DNA of 64,000 nucleotides from CAIYRG01 sp964446945. Its GTDB lineage: Bacteria; Pseudomonadota; Alphaproteobacteria; Micropepsales; Micropepsaceae. The DNA lies in contig CAYUQO010000004.1 in the NCBI GenBank assembly GCA_964446945.1, positions 1-64,000 on the forward strand, given 5' to 3'. Position 1 is the first letter of the stretch; the number at the start of each line of letters is the position of its first letter. Positions 60,168 to 64,000 of the stretch are shown here, piece after piece. Both the position numbers and the translations under genes were made by a program. Under the pieces are notes generated by a model. The model saw only the letters and a list, made by a program, of their open reading frames with translations. It did not search any database and was not told where the DNA came from.

Positions 60168-62222
60168 TTATTCCGCGGGGGCCAGATCCGCTTGAAGTGC
60201 GGGATTGTGCGCAGCAAGTGAGGCAAGGCGCGCGCACATGGGAGAATAACGGGTGTGGAGGCGCCCACCCCAGGCATAGGTACACTGCGCGCCCATCATT
60301 GCGAAGCTGCCGTCCAAATCGCGTGCGCCTGCCGAACTGGTGCCGATGTTCAGAGGCACGTCGGAGGGCGGAGGCTCGCCGGTAAAGACTGTATGGATAA
60401 TGCGTCGCAATTGGCGCTTTACGGCCTCTGCTTCTTCATCGCGACTCAACCGTTTCGCAGCAAAGCCCGACGCTTCCCGATTTACCGTCCAGACGGGGAT
60501 CTCATCAAGAATAGCGCGCTCAAGTTCGCGGGCGCGCTCCGGATGACGGAATGGGGGAAGTTTCGAATACCATGGTTCGGGAATCACGTCGCGCAAGTCG
60601 ATCGATGAGGTAAACCGCGAATAGCCGTAGAAGCGCCAAGCCCGGATCAACCGGTCGAGATCCGGCGTCCAGCCCAACGCCTCATTCATGGCCGAAAGAA
60701 CGCCGCGATGGGTCGCAGCCGAAATCGCGAACTCGCCTTCCGGATAGCTTTCATAGCCACGAAAAATCTTGATGACCGGAACGCCGAGGCGCGCTGATTC
60801 GAGACCAATCGTGCTTGACCACACCTGCACGAGGTCTGCCACTTCAACGAGATCATAGCTCGATACGGGATCTTCCGGCCAGACGACGGTGACATACGGC
60901 GGCAAGTCCGCCAGGTTGTTGCGCAATAGTTCGAGGTGCCGCGAAACGAACCGGTCGCGCTTATTTGTGCTCTCGCGGGGGTGAATGCGAATCACAAGCT
61001 GCAGGTCATTGCGCTTTTCGATTTCCTGGCTGAGCGATTTCAGCCATTCGATCTGATCACGATACGGCCTCTCCGGCGCCTTGTCGGCGGGAAAACCCAA
61101 TACCTCGTCCACCAACTCTTCGGCCTGATATTCGTCGAGGCTGCTCGTGAACGCGACTACAAGGCGCCGGGAACGATCCAGGCCAAGGGAGGTAAAAGCG
61201 TCCTGATCCCGCGTCTTTGGGGGAGAATAAGTGGTGTAGGAGGTAGCGCCAAAACGCACTAGTACGTCATTACCGGTTTCTTCGATTTCATCGCCGGCAA
61301 GCGGAATGTTGCGCCACGCTGGCCAGGCGGCGATCATCTGCGAAGTCCATACATGCCCATGCCGATGGAAAATCAGAATCCGGCGGCGGTCGACTCCCAG
61401 GTGGTTGACATTTGCCACCAGGCGCCAGTTGACCCCGGCTTTTTGTGCAGCGCAGATCACGGCAATGTTCGAGGCATATTGGCCGTACAACAGCACATCC
61501 GTGATGCCGGCGTGGGGCAGAAAATCTTTCATGCCCAGGTAAGTGGCGATCGTCGTTCGAAGGTGCTGCCGCAGATAAAGCCTGTGGTCGCGTTCGAGCG
61601 GCGTATCCAGCATTAGCTTCTGATTCAGTACGAGATCGTGCCAGCACAACTGCCCAAGTTTGATCCCGTCAAGTGAAAAGCCAGCCAGTTCCCCGTCGGA
61701 CAGCCGGTCGACAATTTGCCTCGCCTTTTCCCGTATCTCATACGTAATCACGTTTTCAAGCGAGAATCCATCTATTCCCGCCGGTTCCAGGAGTTTGAAC
61801 CGGGTACTAATGCACAGTACACAGAATTCCGCACCAACGCCTTTTGCGTCATTCGGCATCATTTCTTTATGGACGCAGCGTTCGAAAATCCCTCGGCAAT
61901 GCGACAACCGAATCTGGTGCCCTGCACTGGCGAGAAGGCGGGCGATGATCTGCAGTGTCAGAAAGTGCTCCGGGACGGTCTCGGGGCTATACACAAGGAT
62001 TCTGTGGCAGTTTAATTCGCCATTTCGCGGGGTCGGCGATTTGATCATAGAGTTGCCGCGATGCGATATCCGCCACCAAATCAGGGGGTTCTTCCACCAT
62101 AGGAAGCGCAGCGGCGTGACCGCCGGATGTTGCGCAAGTTCGGCCGATAGCGCCAATCCGCGCCGGGCCGCAGCAATTACCGCCGGCGGCGCATGCTTCT
62201 TAATGAGGGATTTCATCTGCAT
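60168..62222 (-). CDS. large capsule/surface carbohydrate synthesis protein
   Basis: 684-residue cytoplasmic protein. The middle and C-terminal part has a GT-B-like layout similar to CDP-glycerol glycerophosphotransferase or KpsS/KpsC-type capsule proteins: LVIRIHPRESTNKRDRFVSR, VTVVWPEDPVSSYDLVEVAD, LVQVWSSTIGLESARLGVPV. A probable hydrophobic N-terminal stretch is short. The substrate is unknown. The start may be ATG 62222 or 62216, both just after the hisF2 stop. It forms one operon with the hisH2/hisF2 genes and the sulfotransferase. Confidence 0.75.
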   Translation of the reverse strand: MQMKSLIKKHAPPAVIAAARRGLALSAELAQHPAVTPLRFLWWKNPLIWWRISHRGNSMIKSPTPRNGELNCHRILVYSPETVPEHFLTLQIIARLLASAGHQIRLSHCRGIFERCVHKEMMPNDAKGVGAEFCVLCISTRFKLLEPAGIDGFSLENVITYEIREKARQIVDRLSDGELAGFSLDGIKLGQLCWHDLVLNQKLMLDTPLERDHRLYLRQHLRTTIATYLGMKDFLPHAGITDVLLYGQYASNIAVICAAQKAGVNWRLVANVNHLGVDRRRILIFHRHGHVWTSQMIAAWPAWRNIPLAGDEIEETGNDVLVRFGATSYTTYSPPKTRDQDAFTSLGLDRSRRLVVAFTSSLDEYQAEELVDEVLGFPADKAPERPYRDQIEWLKSLSQEIEKRNDLQLVIRIHPRESTNKRDRFVSRHLELLRNNLADLPPYVTVVWPEDPVSSYDLVEVADLVQVWSSTIGLESARLGVPVIKIFRGYESYPEGEFAISAATHRGVLSAMNEALGWTPDLDRLIRAWRFYGYSRFTSSIDLRDVIPEPWYSKLPPFRHPERARELERAILDEIPVWTVNREASGFAAKRLSRDEEAEAVKRQLRRIIHTVFTGEPPPSDVPLNIGTSSAGARDLDGSFAMMGAQCTYAWGGRLHTRYSPMCARLASLAAHNPALQADLAPAE

Positions 62223-62226
62223 AACT

Positions 62227-62973
62227 TCAAAGGCGGACTGGAATTTGCGCATTGGCAAGATAGGCCTTCGCGCTGTGAATGCTTGCTTCGGTAAAGTGGT
62301 AGATGTTCGCCGTGCACACTGCGGATGCGCCGCCTCGCGCGAATCCTTCAACGAAATGCGCCCATTTTCCGGCGCCGCCGCAGATCAGGACCGGTAATTC
62401 AACTGCGTCAACCACCTGCCGGCACAGTTCGATGTCATAGCCCGACAGCGCCCCGTCGCGTTCGACTGAGGTGACAAGAATTTCTCCCGCACCCAAATCC
62501 TGCGCGCGGCGCGCCCACGCGGCCGGTTCGCAACCTGTCGGGCGCGCAGCAAAATGCGTGAAGGCTTCGTAGCGGCCATTGGCGTGACGCCTGGCGTCGA
62601 TCGAGCACACCACGCTCTGGCTGCCATATTGGGCGGCGATCTCGCCCGCCAGTTTCGGATTTTCCGCCAGGGCGCTGTTGATAACGACTTTGTCGGCGCC
62701 GAGCGAAATCACACGGTGAACATCGGCCATGGTGCGAATACCGCCTCCGACTGCAAGCGGTACAAAACACTGACTCGCGAATTTCCGAACCACGGAATCA
62801 AAATTGGCAGGATCTCCCTGCCCCGGCCGAGTGACATCAAGAATAACAATTTCGTCCACCGACCATGCATCGACAAAATTCAGCGTGTACCGGTAGTCCG
62901 GATTGAACAGCTTGGTGCGAAACAGCACTCCATCATTGAAGGTCAGCACCGTTATCAGTCGTTTGTGGAGCAC
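62227..62973 (-). CDS. hisF: HisF-like subunit of a sugar amidotransferase (HisF2)
   Basis: 248-residue TIM-barrel protein of the imidazole-glycerol-phosphate synthase cyclase family, GTG start. Phosphate motifs VPLAVGGGIRTMADV and SGYDIELCRQVV...ICGGAGKW are kept, and SIDARR retains one catalytic Asp. The first catalytic Asp (position 11 in HisF, in CLDV) is a Thr here (ITVLTFNDG). This fits the second HisF of O-antigen loci, which channels ammonia to WbpG/PseA rather than making histidine. It lies between hisH2 and the capsule-type gene. Confidence 0.87.
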   Translation of the reverse strand: MLHKRLITVLTFNDGVLFRTKLFNPDYRYTLNFVDAWSVDEIVILDVTRPGQGDPANFDSVVRKFASQCFVPLAVGGGIRTMADVHRVISLGADKVVINSALAENPKLAGEIAAQYGSQSVVCSIDARRHANGRYEAFTHFAARPTGCEPAAWARRAQDLGAGEILVTSVERDGALSGYDIELCRQVVDAVELPVLICGGAGKWAHFVEGFARGGASAVCTANIYHFTEASIHSAKAYLANAQIPVRL

Positions 62974-62987
62974 GTTCGAAGAATTGC

Positions 62988-63605
62988 TCAGCCCGTCCTG
63001 GTGATGAAGTTGTGCAGCAGTTTCAGCCCGTGCTTCTGGCTTTTTTCCGGGTGGAACTGGACGCCGTAAATTTGGCCGGCGCAAAATGCGGCAGCAAAGT
63101 TTTCACCGTAGTCGCACGAGCCGATCACGGATGTCGAACTCGTGCAGTGAATCGCGTAACTGTGCACGTAATAGAAAAGCGCGTCGTCTGGAATTTCTTC
63201 AAACAGCGGCGAGGACCGCAATCTGGCAAGATTGTCCCATCCTACATGCGGCACACGTAACGATGGATCCGCGGGATGCAGCCGCCGGACCTCTGCGTCA
63301 ATCCACCCAAGCCCTTCGTGCCTGCCAAATTCTTCACTGACACCGCACATCATCTGTGCGCCAAGGCAGATACCCAGGATCGGACGGTTTTTTCGCGCCT
63401 CCTCAAGCACGTCAACCATTCCTGCAGCGCGCAACTGTCGCATGCAATCGCCGAATGCACCGACGCCCGGGACAATAATGCGGTCTGCATCCGCAACAGC
63501 ATCCGGATCGGACGTAATCGAGGGCTCAAAGCCGATCGCGCGTATCGCGCCCGCAACAGATGTCAGGTTTCCGGAGCCATAATTGATGATCGCAACCTGC
63601 ATCAT
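62988..63605 (-). CDS. hisH: HisH-like glutamine amidotransferase subunit (HisH2)
   Basis: 205-residue class I glutaminase. Nucleophile Cys80 in LGICLGAQMMCG; HPE triad in VQFHPEKSQKHG. It releases ammonia from glutamine for its HisF2 partner. Beginning ATGATG; either ATG may start. The first overlaps the stop of the amidotransferase gene upstream. Genomic context is an acetamidino-sugar module, not the his operon. Confidence 0.9.
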   Translation of the reverse strand: MMQVAIINYGSGNLTSVAGAIRAIGFEPSITSDPDAVADADRIIVPGVGAFGDCMRQLRAAGMVDVLEEARKNRPILGICLGAQMMCGVSEEFGRHEGLGWIDAEVRRLHPADPSLRVPHVGWDNLARLRSSPLFEEIPDDALFYYVHSYAIHCTSSTSVIGSCDYGENFAAAFCAGQIYGVQFHPEKSQKHGLKLLHNFITRTG

Positions 63606-64000
63606 GCCGAATCTGCATGCGCATACGGAGTATAGCGCAATTTCCAGTGGTTACCTTCAAACTTCCAGACCTCAGGATTTCGATGCTTGTCGACGAGCGC
63701 GTAGAAGTCCGGCTCGGTCAGGTTCAGATAGCCAAGATGTTCGTCAAAGTACGTCTTTGGAAATTCGTCGTCGTAGTTGCGGGCGATTTCCAACGCCTGT
63801 TCGCGGGTCATTCTTCCGCGGTAGATCTGCCGCGAAGCATCCCGCGATGCGCGGCCAAATCCGAACTTTATCATCTGCATGTAGTAGTAAAGATTGTCGA
63901 TCTTGTCGTCTAAACTGTCAAAATCGGTGAATGTCCCATCGACCCGTCCCTGCGGCCACGTCCTGAAATCGATCTGCTTCCGGATATAGTTGAAGTTGTC
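63602..64000 (-). CDS. N-acetyl sugar amidotransferase (WbpG/PseA-like), C-terminal part
   Basis: The last 132 residues of a protein whose start lies beyond the window end. It shows the C-terminal pattern of the WbpG/PseA family: YYYMQMIKFGFGRASRDASR, MTREQALEIARNYDDEFP and VWKFEGNHWKLRY. With HisH2 and HisF2 these proteins turn a sugar acetamido group into an acetamidino group. The stop overlaps the start of hisH2 (ATGATG), so the three are translationally coupled. Confidence 0.85.
   Translation of the reverse strand, partial: DNFNYIRKQIDFRTWPQGRVDGTFTDFDSLDDKIDNLYYYMQMIKFGFGRASRDASRQIYRGRMTREQALEIARNYDDEFPKTYFDEHLGYLNLTEPDFYALVDKHRNPEVWKFEGNHWKLRYTPYAHADSA

Noticed and set aside
1..64000. 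CRISPR array, tRNA, rRNA or insertion sequence
   Set aside because: No regularly spaced repeats, no tRNA-like cloverleaf and no transposase pattern were recognised on either strand.

Overview
The window looks like a chromosomal segment of an alphaproteobacterium, most likely of the order Hyphomicrobiales (Rhizobiales). The base composition is GC-rich. The gene order rpoD-dnaG-yqeY-carA and the block fabI-fabB-fabA beside an Irr-type Fur regulator are typical of that group. Two palindromes of the form TTTAGA-N5-TCTAAA, which match the iron control element (ICE) bound by rhizobial Irr, flank irr. The species cannot be named from the sequence alone.

Region 1 (1-21.5 kb) is mostly core metabolism. 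It holds the major sigma factor (3' end cut by the window edge), DNA primase, a YqeY protein, the carbamoyl-phosphate synthase small subunit, and a two-gene SoxC/SoxD-like sulfite (sulfane) dehydrogenase. These are followed by the unsaturated fatty acid genes fabI/fabB/fabA, irr, and an iron/peroxide-type trio (rubrerythrin, Fe-S oxidoreductase, DUF3501). Then come a very basic DUF6496 protein, a long-chain acyl-CoA synthetase, the Kup potassium transporter, and an RlmI-like methyltransferase whose start codon overlaps the end of a prolyl-4-hydroxylase-like gene.

Region 2 (21.1-31.2 kb) is an accessory block rich in exported proteins. It has two DUF6152 paralogues, a DUF992 protein, an aromatic-type FAD monooxygenase, a diheme cytochrome c, and a 711-residue exported protein with a carboxypeptidase-like regulatory domain, one heme-binding site and a possible beta-propeller. 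It also has an orphan tripartite tricarboxylate transporter (TTT) binding protein, a secreted protein with a PDWSGIW motif, an MFS transporter and a TauD-type dioxygenase. This resembles an uptake and oxidation module for an unknown organic substrate.

Region 3 (31.4-36.4 kb) holds sulfate activation genes (cysD, cysNC fusion) followed by two decayed genes: an L-2-hydroxyglutarate oxidase-like gene with at least four frame changes, and a TauE/SafE permease with two frame changes and an internal deletion. The decay marks the border of the next island.

Region 4 (36.4-64.0 kb) is a large surface-polysaccharide island. It contains nucleotide-sugar enzymes (an epimerase, RmlB, a UDP-glucuronate decarboxylase, a UDP-HexNAc 6-dehydrogenase), a NusG/RfaH-like antiterminator and a Wzm/Wzt ABC exporter. 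Modification enzymes include methyltransferases, a sulfotransferase and a phytanoyl-CoA-type dioxygenase. A large capsule-type protein and an amidotransferase set (HisH2, HisF2, WbpG/PseA-like) complete it. At its centre is a tightly packed nine-gene operon (52639 down to 43558): SpsF-type cytidylyltransferase, Gfo/Idh oxidoreductase, DegT aminotransferase, SDR epimerase, GNAT acetyltransferase, NeuB-type synthase, formyltransferase, polysaccharide deacetylase and AsnB. It probably makes an activated nonulosonic-acid-like sugar by a route that does not match the standard sialic, legionaminic or pseudaminic sets. This operon is the best candidate for something undescribed.
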